From Pseudocolwellia agarivorans (GTDB taxonomy: Bacteria > Pseudomonadota > Gammaproteobacteria > Enterobacterales > Alteromonadaceae): a DNA stretch of 64,000 bases. How positions within the stretch are numbered: the stretch's first letter is position 1; each line of letters begins with the position of its first letter. Under the pieces are notes generated by a model. The model made no database searches, had not been told where the DNA came from, and saw only the letters and a list, made by a program, of their open reading frames with translations. Where the stretch lies: NCBI RefSeq assembly GCF_002000085.1, contig NZ_MUZU01000005.1:186001-250000 (forward strand), read 5' to 3'. Positions 1-8,894 of this stretch are shown here, piece by piece. Both the position numbers and the translations under genes were made by a program.

Positions 1-1
1 G

Positions 2-1021
2 GTTGTTTATAATTTTATTCCTCAGGGTGTTTCAATTGATGATCAGTTTTTTACCAGTGGAACAGCTCTTTACCAATTAGAGTTACTGTATTCTTGTTGT
101 TATATCGCGGCGGTAATGTTGCTTACGCCGTATTACGTAACAGGTGGATTTTTAGGTTATTTAAATTCTCGTATAGATATGGAAGGTTGGGATTTAGAGC
201 TAACTTTTAAAGGTATTGCTGCTCGTTTTCGTCAAATTGCTGTTGTTTTAGTTATTGGAATATTGAGTTTTAGTTTACCAACACCGCCATTATCAGCACA
301 GGAAGTAACAACCGAGCAAACAGATAAAGAAAAAGCGGAAGGTATTGATGAAGAAGCTCCGTTAAATGCTCGTAATATACAAATAAGAAAAGAGGTTGTT
401 GATATTTATGAACAACATCAACTTATTGAAAAAACAAATATCTGGAAACCTGTGGTTGATCCTGAGGAATCTAAATTTGATTTTGAATGGTTAAAAAGCT
501 TTTTTTCAGGGCTCTCTGTAATAAGTAATGTAATTGCATATTTAATTTGGTTATTAGTCGCGACACTAATCGTTTGGATAGCATATAAGTTGTACAGTTC
601 TGGTGGCTTTAAATGGCTTAAATTTAGCGCAGGAAACACTAAAGCGATAGAGGGCACAGTAGATCTGCCAACATTTTTGAGTAGTATTGATAATAGTGAA
701 GGGCCTAAAGATTTACTTAAAGCCGCCCAACAAGCTAATAACAAACAGGCCTACCGAACCGCATTAATGTATTTGCTAAAGTATTCTTTTATTTATGCTC
801 AAAATTTTTCAAATGTATTAATCACCAAATCCATGTCAGAAAAAGAATGCGAAATAGCATTACTGAAAGCTTTACCTCAGTTATTGCATAAAAACTACCA
901 ACAACTTTTTCATTTGTGGATCCAGCAAGCTTGGGCGCATAAAGACGTTAATCAGCAACAAGTTGACGACGTGATTTCTGCTTTTAAAGTCATGAAGCCG
1001 GAGCAAGCACAAAATGAATAA
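2..1021 (+). CDS. DUF4129-type membrane protein, 5'-truncated by the window edge
   Basis: The reading frame is open from base 2, so the N-terminus lies outside the window; the ATG at 116 is probably internal. Two hydrophobic segments are visible in the part after that ATG (about residues 40-60 and 138-155). The stretch before the first resembles the conserved 'YLNxRxxxEGWDxEL' region seen in this family. The C-terminal about 100 residues look like the DUF4129 domain: an alanine-rich helix where a short cytosolic domain follows the second membrane span, then a conserved acidic/basic tail. The stop overlaps the next start by 8 bp, so it is translationally linked to the DUF4350 gene. In many proteobacteria DUF4129 sits in MoxR/DUF58 operons; its biochemical role is unknown. 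The domain call is by pattern, not by search. Confidence 0.72.
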   Translation, partial: VVYNFIPQGVSIDDQFFTSGTALYQLELLYSCCYIAAVMLLTPYYVTGGFLGYLNSRIDMEGWDLELTFKGIAARFRQIAVVLVIGILSFSLPTPPLSAQEVTTEQTDKEKAEGIDEEAPLNARNIQIRKEVVDIYEQHQLIEKTNIWKPVVDPEESKFDFEWLKSFFSGLSVISNVIAYLIWLLVATLIVWIAYKLYSSGGFKWLKFSAGNTKAIEGTVDLPTFLSSIDNSEGPKDLLKAAQQANNKQAYRTALMYLLKYSFIYAQNFSNVLITKSMSEKECEIALLKALPQLLHKNYQQLFHLWIQQAWAHKDVNQQQVDDVISAFKVMKPEQAQNE

Positions 1022-2162
1022 AACTCGGGTATTGTTATTTAGCACCTTAGCTATTGTGATTATAGCGTTAGCTTATTTCATTAGTACTGTTGAATGGAAC
1101 ATGGTTGAAGAAGAAATAGGTTTAACGCAAGAAGCAGGAGAAGAGCCTTTACTTGCAGCCACTTTATTTTTAGAAACCTATCAAAAAAAGCTCAAGAAAC
1201 TGACAACGCAAGAATCTTTTTTACAAGCAGGTGATATTACTTTACCTAAAACATCAACGTTAGTGATTGATGAAGCAACCTTTGTTGAATACGAACAACT
1301 TATTCCTGCGTTAGTTGACTGGGTCAAAAAAGGCGGGCACTTGGTTTATACCTTGTCGTCACGACGAGAGCAGCTTAAGTTAGAAAATAACGCAGTTATT
1401 GCGCTAACACCGGTAACAGTTAAAGACGCGGAATTTGTCGCTAACCGAAAATCTATTCTTACAACGCCGAAATCTAATGGAATAATTACTGAAAAAGAAG
1501 ACTCATTCTCAATATATATTGCCCATCGTTACACGTTTGAAAACTGTAGTGGTGTTGAAGTATTGCAAAAAAATACCGAGGAAGTGCTTATTTGTGAAGA
1601 GGGGGTTGATGAGGGTTTTATCACTTTTGTACCCAGTATTAACGCCATTTCAAATGATGGTTTAAGGCATTTAGATCATGGAGAGTATTTATTATGGTTG
1701 ATAGGTACTAATGACCAACTCTTTTATTTACCTAGTACGCAAACGACTAGCTGGTTAGTGATGTTATGGCAGTGGTGCTGGCAGGTTATTGTACTTATTG
1801 CTGTATTAAGTTTATTACTTATGTGGCAATTGAGTATGCGTTTAGGTCTTGCTATTGAACCATCGGAACATTCAAAAAATTTATTTGCTAAACATATTGA
1901 AGCCGTGGGTAATTATTTATTTAAATACCAGCACCATGAAGTACTTAAAAGCGCCCTACTTATTGATCTCGCCAATGCGGTTGAAAAAAGACAACCTAAA
2001 TACAAGCAACTTAACGTGAATGAACAAGCCGATTTAATCAGCTCGTTAACCGGAAAAAACAGCCAAGACATTCATTTACTCTTATCCGAACCATTACCAG
2101 AAGATGAAAATAAAAGGATAAAGTTTATTAAGTTATTCAAAGAACTAAGGAGTTTATTGTGA
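1014..2162 (+). CDS. DUF4350 domain-containing membrane protein
   Basis: A 382-residue protein with an N-terminal membrane anchor (about residues 5-24) and a second membrane span near residues 245-275 (rich in W, V, I, L). Between them lies a Rossmann-like periplasmic domain with the DUF4350 hallmark, an aspartate-containing strand (LVIDEATF) followed by 'VDWVKKGGHLVYT', as in GATase1-like DUF4350 proteins. It starts inside the last codons of the DUF4129 gene and its stop overlaps the GTG of the MoxR gene by 4 bp, so the four genes form one translationally coupled operon. Family function is unknown; the repeated co-occurrence with MoxR and DUF58 suggests a membrane part of a MoxR-driven complex. 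Confidence 0.8.
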   Translation: MNKTRVLLFSTLAIVIIALAYFISTVEWNMVEEEIGLTQEAGEEPLLAATLFLETYQKKLKKLTTQESFLQAGDITLPKTSTLVIDEATFVEYEQLIPALVDWVKKGGHLVYTLSSRREQLKLENNAVIALTPVTVKDAEFVANRKSILTTPKSNGIITEKEDSFSIYIAHRYTFENCSGVEVLQKNTEEVLICEEGVDEGFITFVPSINAISNDGLRHLDHGEYLLWLIGTNDQLFYLPSTQTTSWLVMLWQWCWQVIVLIAVLSLLLMWQLSMRLGLAIEPSEHSKNLFAKHIEAVGNYLFKYQHHEVLKSALLIDLANAVEKRQPKYKQLNVNEQADLISSLTGKNSQDIHLLLSEPLPEDENKRIKFIKLFKELRSLL

Positions 2163-3136
2163 TTGAAGCAACACCAGAACTAACTATCGAAGAAGCCTTT
2201 AATCAGGTAACTCAATTAAAAAGCAGTATTGCTAGCGTATTAATTGGCCAAGACACCATAATAGAAAATGTACTTACGGTATTATTTTCTGGCGGTCATA
2301 TTTTATTAGAAGGTGTGCCAGGACTAGGGAAAACCTTATTAGTAAGAGCCTTAGCGCAAAGTTTATCTGTCGACTTTTCGCGTGTGCAATTTACACCTGA
2401 TCTTATGCCTTCTGACGTACTTGGTCATAGTTTATATGATTTAAAAACGGGTGAATTTATTATTAAAAAAGGCCCTGCTCATACTAATTTGTTATTGGCC
2501 GATGAAATTAACCGTGCGCCAGCAAAAACACAATCAGCGTTATTAGAAGTGATGCAAGAGCAGCAAATAACGATTGATGGTGAAAGCCAATTATTAAGCT
2601 CTCCTTTTATGGTATTGGCAACACAAAACCCATTAGATCAAGAAGGTACTTACCCACTTCCTGAAGCTGAGCTTGATCGTTTTATGATGAAGGTCAATTT
2701 AGATTATCCATTAAAAGACGATGAAATAACGTTATTAAAATTAAATACCGAACAACGAAGCCATGAGCTAAATACTAATAACTTACCGCAATTAATGAAT
2801 GCTGATGTTATTGAAAAAATCAAAGTATTAGCCACTCAAGTTACGGTAGACGAACAAATTTATTATTACGCGGTAGATATCGTCACTAAAACTAGAAACT
2901 GGCATGGCATCATTCATGGAGCAGGTGTACGGGCAAGTATCAACTTAATTAAAGCAGCTAAAGTAACAGCATTAATGAATGGCCGTGATTTTGTGGTACC
3001 TGACGACATAAAAGTGGTTGCTAAAAATGTATTAAGGCATCGATTAATTTTATCGGCAGATGTTGAGTTAGAAGGTATAACTCAAGATCAAACGATTGAT
3101 GATCTACTTAAATCGATTGAAGCACCTCGCGTATGA
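2159..3136 (+). CDS. MoxR family AAA+ ATPase
   Basis: A 325-residue AAA+ ATPase of the MoxR type. Walker A is GVPGLGKT at residues 52-59, Walker B ends in D115-E116 (LLADEINRAP), followed by the highly conserved 'KTQSALLEVMQEQQ' helix, sensor 1 'ATQNP' and the 'GTYPLPEAELDRFMM' sensor 2 region. Start is GTG at 2159, fixed by the GTGA overlap with the DUF4350 stop; AAGGAG lies just upstream. MoxR ATPases act as chaperone-like partners of von Willebrand/DUF58 proteins, remodelling or inserting metal or other cofactors into membrane complexes. The client here is unknown. The stop overlaps the DUF58 start by 4 bp (ATGA). Confidence 0.93.
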   Translation: MIEATPELTIEEAFNQVTQLKSSIASVLIGQDTIIENVLTVLFSGGHILLEGVPGLGKTLLVRALAQSLSVDFSRVQFTPDLMPSDVLGHSLYDLKTGEFIIKKGPAHTNLLLADEINRAPAKTQSALLEVMQEQQITIDGESQLLSSPFMVLATQNPLDQEGTYPLPEAELDRFMMKVNLDYPLKDDEITLLKLNTEQRSHELNTNNLPQLMNADVIEKIKVLATQVTVDEQIYYYAVDIVTKTRNWHGIIHGAGVRASINLIKAAKVTALMNGRDFVVPDDIKVVAKNVLRHRLILSADVELEGITQDQTIDDLLKSIEAPRV

Positions 3137-4461
3137 AGCGAATAGCTTTTAAACCCTCCTATACACTTATTAAAGTTATAGGCGTTTTAATTGCACTGTT
3201 TATAACAGTGAAAGCGTTAGGTAGTGATGAAACTAGCTATCTAAGTTTTATTGACGCATGTGCACTTTTAATTGCGTTGTTTTGTATTGTCGATTTTAAT
3301 CAAAGTAGAAAACCTCCTCAGTTAAGCATTACCCGTTTAGCAAGCAATAAACTCAGCTTTAATCGCTGGCATAGTATTGAATATGTTATTGAGAATAACA
3401 GTAATAGCCAATATGCATTATCGATTAGAGAGCATGTAGGTCAACAGTTTCAATTGGCAGGTTTACCTAATATTGTTCATATCTTCGCGAATCAAAAAGC
3501 TACTGTGCGTTTTAAATTAAAATCAACTCAGCGAGGGCAAGCTATAGTCGGCCCTATCGAGTTTTGCTTAACTTCACCTGCGCGATTATGGCAAAGCTAT
3601 TGGTTAGTGAACGATACCATTACCGTTAAAACTTACCCTGACTTTGAACGTTTAAAACAACAAAGTCTTAACGGTGTGCAAAACCAACCAATTAATGGTT
3701 TAAAGCAAATGAAAAAGCGTGGTGGTGGTACTGAATTTCATCAATTACGTGAATTTCGTCAAGGCGACAGTATTAGGCAAATTGATTGGCAAGCTACCAG
3801 TAAACGACAAAAACTTATTGCCAAAGAATATCAAGAAGAACAAAACCAGCATGTTGTGGTGATGCTTGATGCGGGTAATAAAATGAATATAGAAACCGCT
3901 ATAGGTTCACATTTTGATGCGGCATTAAACGCATTGCTTATGCTTAGCCACACGGTATTAAAACAAGGTGATTGGTTTAGTATGCAAAGCTTTAATCAAA
4001 AAGAACGTTGGTTACCTGCCGTTAAAGGCGCACAGAATGTATCTCGAGTGATGAACCATTTTTATGATTTGCACCCTGATGAAACCACAAGTGATTACCA
4101 ACAAGCGGTAACCCATTTACTAAAAAAACGCAGTAAACGCGCGCTCGTTTTGATGGTAACTACGTTAAATGATCAAAGTATTGAAGAATTGTTACCCGCA
4201 TTAAAAAATCTCCAACGCCATCATCTTGTTGCTTTAGTAAATATTGAAAATGTTGCCTTAACAGAAACGGTATCTGCTGATATCGACACGCTAAGCGAAG
4301 CCCATAGGTACTGCGCTGCTATTGATTTACAAAATATTTATCGTAAAAACCTAAATCGGCTCAGAAAAGAAAATATTATTTGTGTTAATAGCCAACCCGA
4401 ACATTTATTACCGCAAGTGATTAACACCTATTTAAGTGTAAAACATGCAGGGCTGTTGTAG
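3133..4461 (+). CDS. DUF58 domain-containing protein
   Basis: A 442-residue protein with two N-terminal hydrophobic segments (about residues 9-28 and 36-54) and a large cytosolic part. The DUF58 signature is clear at about residues 207-225: 'FRQGDSIRQIDWQATSK' followed by 'KEYQEE'. The C-terminal half has a VWA-like pattern, 'VVMLDAGNKMN', where the usual MIDAS DxSxS is degenerate (DAGNK), so metal binding through this motif is doubtful. It is the last gene of the operon with MoxR, its expected ATPase partner. A hairpin terminator follows 40 bp downstream. Function in this organism is not known; related operons have been tied to envelope stress or aerotolerance. Confidence 0.9.
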   Translation: MKRIAFKPSYTLIKVIGVLIALFITVKALGSDETSYLSFIDACALLIALFCIVDFNQSRKPPQLSITRLASNKLSFNRWHSIEYVIENNSNSQYALSIREHVGQQFQLAGLPNIVHIFANQKATVRFKLKSTQRGQAIVGPIEFCLTSPARLWQSYWLVNDTITVKTYPDFERLKQQSLNGVQNQPINGLKQMKKRGGGTEFHQLREFRQGDSIRQIDWQATSKRQKLIAKEYQEEQNQHVVVMLDAGNKMNIETAIGSHFDAALNALLMLSHTVLKQGDWFSMQSFNQKERWLPAVKGAQNVSRVMNHFYDLHPDETTSDYQQAVTHLLKKRSKRALVLMVTTLNDQSIEELLPALKNLQRHHLVALVNIENVALTETVSADIDTLSEAHRYCAAIDLQNIYRKNLNRLRKENIICVNSQPEHLLPQVINTYLSVKHAGLL

Positions 4462-4502
4462 CAGACAATTTACCTATTAATATAGAATTAGCCCTAATAA
4501 AC

Positions 4503-4530
4503 AAAAAAAGAGCCATCAGGCTCTTTTTTA
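4503..4530. terminator. Bidirectional rho-independent terminator
   Basis: A perfect stem AAAAAGAGCC / GGCTCTTTTT with loop ATCA, with A-run before and T-run after, lies between the convergent DUF58 (+) and DUF4234 (-) genes. The symmetry means it can work on both strands. Confidence 0.88.
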
Positions 4531-4554
4531 TTAAGTTGAATAACCTAGCTCAAA

Positions 4555-5061
4555 TTATTCACTTTGGTTGTCAATTGCTTCGTTAATTTTGTATTGGAAG
4601 TAAATGGCAGAAAAGAAAAACGTTAAAATACCACCTAACTTCACTGGCTCTTGGCTTCCTTCATTGATCACTTCGCTCAGTGCTTTTCGCGCTGAAAAAA
4701 CAGTCATAACATATGCAACAAGACCTACTAGGCCTGCCACCATGATTACAATAGCAATAACAATGTTGGTTGGATCTAAAGCATACTGACAAATGTTACT
4801 AACAATGTTGGCAGCGATATAAATATATAACGCAATAATATTACCTTTAGCAACTTTAGATAAAGTATTGATTTTATTTACTCGAGTGTATAACCAATAA
4901 AGGTAATATAAACCTAGAGTGATAATTGATAGACCAAAAACGCCCCATGCTGAAAAACGCTCCATTTGTAAAATAGGGCTATCCGTAGCGGGTGCTGATA
5001 AATCGGCCTTAGGTGCTTCAAAAGCATTTTCTGTTTCAGGTGTTATTTCTGTATCTGACAT
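4555..5061 (-). CDS. DUF4234 domain-containing membrane protein
   Basis: A 168-residue protein. After an acidic, Ala/Pro-rich tail of about 35 residues come the DUF4234 features 'FGLSIITLGLYYLYWLYTRVNKIN', then two more hydrophobic segments near residues 78-96 and 102-124. The start ATG at 5061 has AAGGA eight bases upstream. DUF4234 proteins are small integral membrane proteins of unknown role, often next to RDD/DUF898-like proteins. It is monocistronic, with a terminator shared with the convergent DUF58 gene. Confidence 0.82.
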   Translation of the reverse strand: MSDTEITPETENAFEAPKADLSAPATDSPILQMERFSAWGVFGLSIITLGLYYLYWLYTRVNKINTLSKVAKGNIIALYIYIAANIVSNICQYALDPTNIVIAIVIMVAGLVGLVAYVMTVFSARKALSEVINEGSQEPVKLGGILTFFFSAIYFQYKINEAIDNQSE

Positions 5062-5403
5062 TTGTTATTCCTTGTTTATAGTGTGTTTTTCTTCCCATAA
5101 AGAATTCTATCAGAATATTCTGCAGTATAGAAAATAAATAAAAAAAGCCTGTAAATATTAATTAACCTAAACTACGGCTTAACAAATGCTTCTCTAGCCG
5201 TTATTTTTTTCTAATTTTTGCGTTAAATTTACTTGCAATAGACCAGCTAATGACGCGAAACGTGCCTTGAATTAAGAAAAACTATTAAGCTAGAAGCTCA
5301 ATAAAAATATTTTTTATTACATTTTAATTTGTTAAGAATCTTTTAAACCGAGTCTAGGTTAATTACGGGCTTCTATTAAGTTACGGTTTACGTACTTTTT
5401 ATC
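5062..5403. other. Intergenic region, 342 bp
   Basis: It lies between the 5' end of the DUF4234 gene and the 3' end of the Met/His-rich protein gene, both on the minus strand. It is AT-rich, with no reading frame having a ribosome binding site and no strong hairpin. A weak 5-bp AAGCC/GGCTT pairing about 30 bases apart was seen near 5144-5180. It presumably holds the DUF4234 promoter. Confidence 0.6.
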
Positions 5404-6504
5404 TTAAAAAGCAATTTGATAACCTACAGTCAACATTTTATCCATTTCCATCTGCACACCCTTTACGGTTTGCTTTAAAGGAACAGAATACTCAAACGAA
5501 ACACGATGTTTATTAGCAAATACGGTGTTTAAGCCAAATGATGCATTAATATAATCACCACCATAGTTTTCAGGGTTTGCTGTAGCCACGGGAGCCATTA
5601 TTTTATTATCCATACCGTCTATTTCATCGGTATTTACATAATGCAAACGTAACGAGCTACTTAATATATTGGTTAGTTGATGTGCATACCAAGCGGTTAA
5701 CTGCATTTTAGCACCTACTTGATAACCTTCATCGTTAGTGTCTAAGGCTGTGCTATATAATATTTGAGCGCCCCAATTACTTTTATTAACATAACCGTTA
5801 TATGTAGTACCTAATTCTACTATGTTTGATCCTGAGCCTAGTTGCATAGCATAAGGCATACGCATGTTAGTACGCATATTCATTGGCGTTAATACTTCCG
5901 CGGTTTTATCAATATCACCTGTTGGTATTTGCCAATTTACATTCATATGAAAATGATGGGTGTCGTTATCGTGTAAGCGATAAAGGAAGCCAAGTTTTGT
6001 ATCGCCTAGCCCTTCACTTTCGGTATTGAAGTTACCTAATTGTTCTGTGCCCATCATGCCTTTATAGGTTGATAAAAGCATGTCTCTTTCAAGGTAATTA
6101 ACCATTAACATTAAAGTTAAATCGTCAGTGGGTGCATACATAAAACCGAGCATATGCATTTTGGTGGTCATGGTTTGAGGAACAACGCGAACCGTTGTTG
6201 GCATCATAGGCATGCTGGCAAATTTATTGGGTACATTGGTCGCTATTTTATCTGATGAAATGTCGTCATTACCTTGTAAATTACCCGACATATCCATATC
6301 CATGTAGCGATACGAAAACATAAATTCGCCAGCTTGATGCATATGATCACCCATTACACCAATAGGCGCATGAGTTTGCGGTAATATTTTAGGATTATCG
6401 TGGTGCTTAATGTGTTTTGTATGATCAACACCGTTATGGGCTTGAACGGCTACAGATAAACAAGAAATGGCGACAGCACAAGCTGCTTTTGTATAAAAAG
6501 ACAT
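5404..6504 (-). CDS. Met/His-rich outer-membrane-type protein (MetA-pathway/transporter-like), probable metal link
   Basis: A 366-residue exported protein: signal peptide ending near 'SVAVQA' (about residue 22), then a His-rich segment (HNGVDHTKHIKHH) and a Met/His-rich stretch (MGDHMH, YMDMDMSGN, MPMMPTT, TKMHMLGFMY). The rest has alternating strand-type patterns with 'FGLNTVFANKHRVSFEYSVP' and a C-terminal aromatic 'GYQIAF', typical of outer-membrane beta-barrels; the overall look matches proteins annotated as transporters of the phenol MetA-degradation family (PF13557-like). SD AAGGGA precedes the ATG. The upstream gene on the same strand, 42 bp away, encodes a DUF2946 protein, a family found in copper operons. 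Met/His clusters suggest Cu(I)/Cu(II) binding; this is inference. Confidence 0.72.
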   Translation of the reverse strand: MSFYTKAACAVAISCLSVAVQAHNGVDHTKHIKHHDNPKILPQTHAPIGVMGDHMHQAGEFMFSYRYMDMDMSGNLQGNDDISSDKIATNVPNKFASMPMMPTTVRVVPQTMTTKMHMLGFMYAPTDDLTLMLMVNYLERDMLLSTYKGMMGTEQLGNFNTESEGLGDTKLGFLYRLHDNDTHHFHMNVNWQIPTGDIDKTAEVLTPMNMRTNMRMPYAMQLGSGSNIVELGTTYNGYVNKSNWGAQILYSTALDTNDEGYQVGAKMQLTAWYAHQLTNILSSSLRLHYVNTDEIDGMDNKIMAPVATANPENYGGDYINASFGLNTVFANKHRVSFEYSVPLKQTVKGVQMEMDKMLTVGYQIAF

Positions 6505-6546
6505 AAGTTTCCCTTAAAAATAATAAATAAAATGTGATTTTTAAAT

Positions 6547-6984
6547 TTAGATAAGGGAAGGAGGATCTCTAGAGCTAGGTGTTAAGGTATTATGTTGTGT
6601 AAAATGCTGTAAAAAATTAAAACGTGCTTGATAGGTTTGGTTGTCTAGCGTAAGTGAATGAGCAGAAACAAGTCCGGTAGAAAGGTTATCTAATTGAGTG
6701 TAAATAGAGCATATTGGGCACGTGCTATTGGTCTTATTATTTTGCTCAGTTTCATCGCTAATAGAAGGTTTTTCTAAAAAAGTCAGTTTTCCTGTTTGGT
6801 AATACTCAGATAATTTGATCCATCTAATTTTACCGTTACCACTACAAATAGGTGCTAAATCACTATCCTGCATATTCGACGCATACATATTCATCGCTGC
6901 GCTAGCAGGCATAAGTATACTGAATAAATGGCAGAGTAAAATAAAGCTAAGTAGCAATAATTTAGTTAATGGCGTTTTTAGCAC
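6547..6984 (-). CDS. DUF2946-like secreted cysteine protein
   Basis: A 145-residue protein starting with GTG at 6984 (the only sensible start; no clear SD). It has a signal peptide or membrane anchor at residues 8-29 (LLLLSFILLCHLFSILMPASA), then C47 and a C89-P-I-C92 pair and a C-terminal 'SRDPPSLI'. The 'IC...CPxC...RxPP' layout is that of DUF2946, small exported proteins that often lie with copper resistance genes. The CPIC pair could bind copper or form a thioredoxin-like disulfide. It is first in a two-gene unit with the Met/His-rich protein. The family call is by motif layout, not by alignment. Confidence 0.66.
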   Translation of the reverse strand: MLKTPLTKLLLLSFILLCHLFSILMPASAAMNMYASNMQDSDLAPICSGNGKIRWIKLSEYYQTGKLTFLEKPSISDETEQNNKTNSTCPICSIYTQLDNLSTGLVSAHSLTLDNQTYQARFNFLQHFTQHNTLTPSSRDPPSLI

Positions 6985-7162
6985 GTTATGATTTTATAAG
7001 AGATCATTAACACGAATTCTACAGATTAAGCGCTTGATAGCAATACATAAATGAGCTTTATAAAAATAATATGTAATGAATATAAACAGATAGCTCGAAA
7101 TTTTGTATCCGAGCTTTTTAACTGTTTGAGTAGCCTAAGCTTAAGTAAATAGTCGTTAGCTT

Positions 7163-7873
7163 TTAGTTAGGTGCATCAATAATGACTATTTCACAGTTAC
7201 TTGTTGCGGTAATGGTAACTTCTTTTGTTTGAGTCACTTCCGCTCCGTCACCCTTTAGCATAACTGTTAAGTGGCCGCTGTTGGTTAATTCAAAACTCCC
7301 TTTTGAAGCTAATATATACGCTTGATGCGTTATTTTATGAGTAAGTTTTGTCCCCTGTTTTAATTTACCACCAAATATTCTAGCTTCTTGATGAATAAAC
7401 AAAGCGCTATCTTTGTCTTCTTTATAACCTGAAACCAATAAAGGTAATGTGTTGGTTACATACGTTGTTGGAAATAGCTTGCTGTCCCAGCGTGGTGTTA
7501 CGTTTTGCTTATTTGGTTGTATCCATATTTGGTAAAGGGTTAAAGGATCTTTAGTTCGGTTATATTCTGAATGAACAATACCACTACCCGCACTCATGAC
7601 TTGTACTTCGCCTGCATGAGTGATGCCTTTATTTCCTTCACTGTCTTGATGATGAATTGCGCCAGAGCGCACTATGGTGATAATTTCCATGTTGTTATGC
7701 GGATGCGCAGGAAATCCTGTATTTGCATTAATAGCATCATCGTTAACAACACGTAGCACACCAAACCCCATTCGTTTGGGATTGTAATAATGAGCAAAGC
7801 TAAAGTGAAAATTTGCTTTTAACCAACCATGATTAGCTTTACCTAACTGGTTAAAAGGATAATGTTTAATCAT
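7163..7873 (-). CDS. yhaK: Pirin family protein (YhaK-like)
   Basis: A 236-residue bicupin. The metal site of the N-terminal cupin is visible as 'HPHNNMEI' (H57, H59) and 'GIVHSEYN' (near residue 102), with the 'GFPAHPHxxxEI' context typical of pirins; E. coli YhaK has almost the same length. Pirins are Fe-binding cupins; some have quercetinase activity and YhaK responds to oxidative conditions. The ATG has TAGGAG five bases upstream. It is the last gene in a minus-strand set with glutathionyl-hydroquinone reductase (43 bp gap) and DoxX, divergent from a LysR gene; in E. coli yhaK, yqjG, yqjF and yhaJ also cluster. Confidence 0.85.
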   Translation of the reverse strand: MIKHYPFNQLGKANHGWLKANFHFSFAHYYNPKRMGFGVLRVVNDDAINANTGFPAHPHNNMEIITIVRSGAIHHQDSEGNKGITHAGEVQVMSAGSGIVHSEYNRTKDPLTLYQIWIQPNKQNVTPRWDSKLFPTTYVTNTLPLLVSGYKEDKDSALFIHQEARIFGGKLKQGTKLTHKITHQAYILASKGSFELTNSGHLTVMLKGDGAEVTQTKEVTITATSNCEIVIIDAPN

Positions 7874-7916
7874 GGTTTACTCCTATCTATATAATTTAAA
7901 TAAAATAATTTATGTC

Positions 7917-8867
7917 TTAATAACTTCTATCGCGATCGTGAGCTTCATCAAAGTTACAAATACCGCCAAGAGGCACAATAAGCGTAGGGTTAATAGTTTT
8001 ATGACTCGCATAATAATGTTGCTTGGTATATTCCAAATCTACCGTTTCTTTAATACCGTTGACTTGATATAACGCTTTAACGTAATTATAAATATGGTGA
8101 TATTCGCTAAGTTTTTGCTTATTACATTTAAAGTGTCCGTGATATACCGCGTCAAACCGAACAAGCGTTGTAAATAAGCGCCAATCAGCTTCAGTAAGAT
8201 GTTCACCAACAAGGTAACGGTTTGTCGATAAATGTTGTTCTAACCAATCTAAGCTATCAAACAATTCGTAATAGGCTTCTTCGTAAGCTGCTTGAGTTGT
8301 AGCAAAACCGGCTCGGTAAACGCCGTTATTCACGGTGTGATAAATTCGCTCGTTTACGGCTTCAATTTGTTCTTGTAAAGAATCAGGGTAATAATTATCG
8401 CTATTACCTGTTAAGTCATTAAATGCGGTATTAAACATTCTAATAATTTCAATAGACTCGTTATTAACAATAGTTTGCGTTTTTTTATCCCACAAAATAG
8501 GTACAGTTACTCTACCTTGATAATCTGGTGCTGCTTTTAGGTAAAGCTGATAGGCATAATCTAATTGATATAGCGGATCACCCTTTTCACCAAACTCCCA
8601 TCCGTTATCTAACATTTCAGGCTTAACAACACTGACTGAGATAATATCTTCTAACTGCTTTAATTTTCTAAAAATAAGCGTGCGATGTGCCCATGGGCAA
8701 GCAAGAGATACATATAAATGATATCTGTCTTTTTCTGCATAATATTGGCTACTTGGATCTGCCGATATTTGATGACGAAAGCGGCTATCTTGTCGCACAA
8801 ACTCACCTTTACTCGCTTCTGTGTCGTACCATTGGTCGACCCATTTACCGTTAACGATTAATCCCAT
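7917..8867 (-). CDS. yqjG: Glutathionyl-hydroquinone reductase (YqjG-type glutathione transferase)
   Basis: A 316-residue Xi-class glutathione transferase. The catalytic Cys is C57 in 'LACPWAHRT', the defining CPWA motif; the downstream 'VTVPILWDKKTQTIVNNES' is the cis-Pro and glutathione gamma-Glu binding loop (NNES), and the helical C-terminal domain includes 'NRYLVGEHLTEADWRLFTTLVRFD'. These enzymes reduce glutathionyl-hydroquinones to hydroquinones and so recycle quinones conjugated to glutathione. Length and motifs agree with E. coli YqjG (about 328). The ATG has a strong AGGAG. Neighbours DoxX and pirin suggest an electrophile/quinone stress operon under the divergent LysR regulator. 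Confidence 0.93.
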   Translation of the reverse strand: MGLIVNGKWVDQWYDTEASKGEFVRQDSRFRHQISADPSSQYYAEKDRYHLYVSLACPWAHRTLIFRKLKQLEDIISVSVVKPEMLDNGWEFGEKGDPLYQLDYAYQLYLKAAPDYQGRVTVPILWDKKTQTIVNNESIEIIRMFNTAFNDLTGNSDNYYPDSLQEQIEAVNERIYHTVNNGVYRAGFATTQAAYEEAYYELFDSLDWLEQHLSTNRYLVGEHLTEADWRLFTTLVRFDAVYHGHFKCNKQKLSEYHHIYNYVKALYQVNGIKETVDLEYTKQHYYASHKTINPTLIVPLGGICNFDEAHDRDRSY

Positions 8868-8894
8868 AATTTTTCTCCTAGTTTATTGAATAAA

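Noticed and set aside
5138-5185. Possible terminator upstream of the DUF4234 gene
   Set aside because: Only a 5-bp stem with a loop of about 30 bases, not stable enough.
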